Shown here piece after piece: positions 63,767 through 64,000 of a stretch of 64,000 nucleotides of DNA. The position numbers and the translations under genes were made by a program. The stretch is taken from positions 2,046,001 through 2,110,000 of the forward strand of contig NZ_CP151076.1 of the NCBI RefSeq assembly GCF_038096165.1. Direction: 5' to 3'. Below the pieces are notes generated by a model. It was given only the letters and a program-made list of their open reading frames with translations, searched no databases and was not told where the DNA came from. This stretch comes from Pseudomonas sp. G.S.17 (lineage in GTDB: Bacteria > Pseudomonadota > Gammaproteobacteria > Pseudomonadales > Pseudomonadaceae). How positions within the stretch are numbered: position 1 is the first letter of the stretch; each line of letters starts with the position of its first letter.

Positions 63767-64000
63767 ATGCTGCACAAAAACCTTATCCGCCGTCTGGACC
63801 TGATTACCCTGCAAGTGTTTGTCGCGGTGCATGAAGAAGGCACCTTGACCCGAGCTGCGGCGCGGGAGGCGATTGCGGTTTCGGCGGCGAGCAAGCGTCT
63901 GATGGAGCTGGAGGATGCGCTGGGAATCGGATTGTTTGTGCGCAACGCCAAGGGCATGACCCTCACGGCTGCCGGGGAAACCTTGCTGCATCACGCCCGC
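63767..64000 (+). CDS. LysR family transcriptional regulator, N-terminal part (3' end outside window)
   Basis: 78 codons from the ATG at 63767 to the window edge. The HTH is clear: LDLITLQVFVAVHEEGTLTRAAAREAIAVSAASKRLMELEDALGIGLFVRNAKGMTLTAAGE. It is divergent from msuD with a 248-base intergenic region, so it may regulate the sulfonate genes or a gene beyond the edge. Confidence 0.85.
   Translation, partial: MLHKNLIRRLDLITLQVFVAVHEEGTLTRAAAREAIAVSAASKRLMELEDALGIGLFVRNAKGMTLTAAGETLLHHAR

Overview
The window reads as chromosomal DNA of a fluorescent-group Pseudomonas. The grounds are high GC content, genes such as a DksA2-type DksA paralogue, a SoxR with a divergent monooxygenase, the six-gene pha K+/H+ antiporter operon, an MsuD/SfnR sulfonate pair, DUF2789, and several REP-type palindromes with the GCTTGCCCGCGAA core typical of these genomes. 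No replication origin, rRNA or CRISPR array was seen. The species call is inference; no database was searched.

Layout. 1-2329: end of a circularly permuted ATP-grasp, an alpha-E protein and a transglutaminase (one operon). 2595-2690: a probable 31-residue membrane peptide. 3144-6539: thiolase plus FadJ-like beta-oxidation pair. 6693-11303: glutamine amidotransferase, CorA, crotonase, methyltransferase, DUF6388-like protein and InaA-like kinase. 11304-15510: gene-poor accessory stretch with an MCP and a complete IS5-family element (13988-15179, CTAG target duplication). 15510-15599: tRNA-Ser(GGA). 15765-21876: SDR/LysR pair, isochorismatase-like hydrolase, DUF3142 protein, a large secreted protein of unknown function, cytochrome b561.

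22359-28929 is the most unusual part: a tightly coupled operon encoding a transaldolase-like enzyme, a sulfotransferase, an SDR, a saccharopine-dehydrogenase-like protein, a glycine/sarcosine-type N-methyltransferase, an MFS exporter (frameshifted here) and an APS kinase. Together they look like a small-molecule pathway whose product is N-methylated and sulfated, with its own PAPS supply. I do not recognise it as a described pathway. It is followed by OpgD and a GH3 beta-glucosidase (a possible beta-1,2-glucan module) and a CGNR-type regulator.

33850-38768: stress-type small proteins, then an internally deleted DUF72 gene joined to a ybhP-clsB-ybhN-like phospholipid operon. 38914-46653: a BdlA-like PAS chemoreceptor with an in-frame amber codon near its original start, a Gfo/Idh oxidoreductase, DksA2, a hybrid histidine kinase and another chemoreceptor. 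46919-50139: an orphan DUF2235 hydrolase and small conserved proteins. 50183-56270: phaABCDEFG-type antiporter operon. 56429-59654: EamA exporter with divergent XRE-cupin regulator and a perfect palindrome between them, then an FAD/NAD(P)-binding protein. 60389-64000: SoxR with a canonical sox box facing a monooxygenase, SfnR and MsuD, and the start of a LysR regulator.
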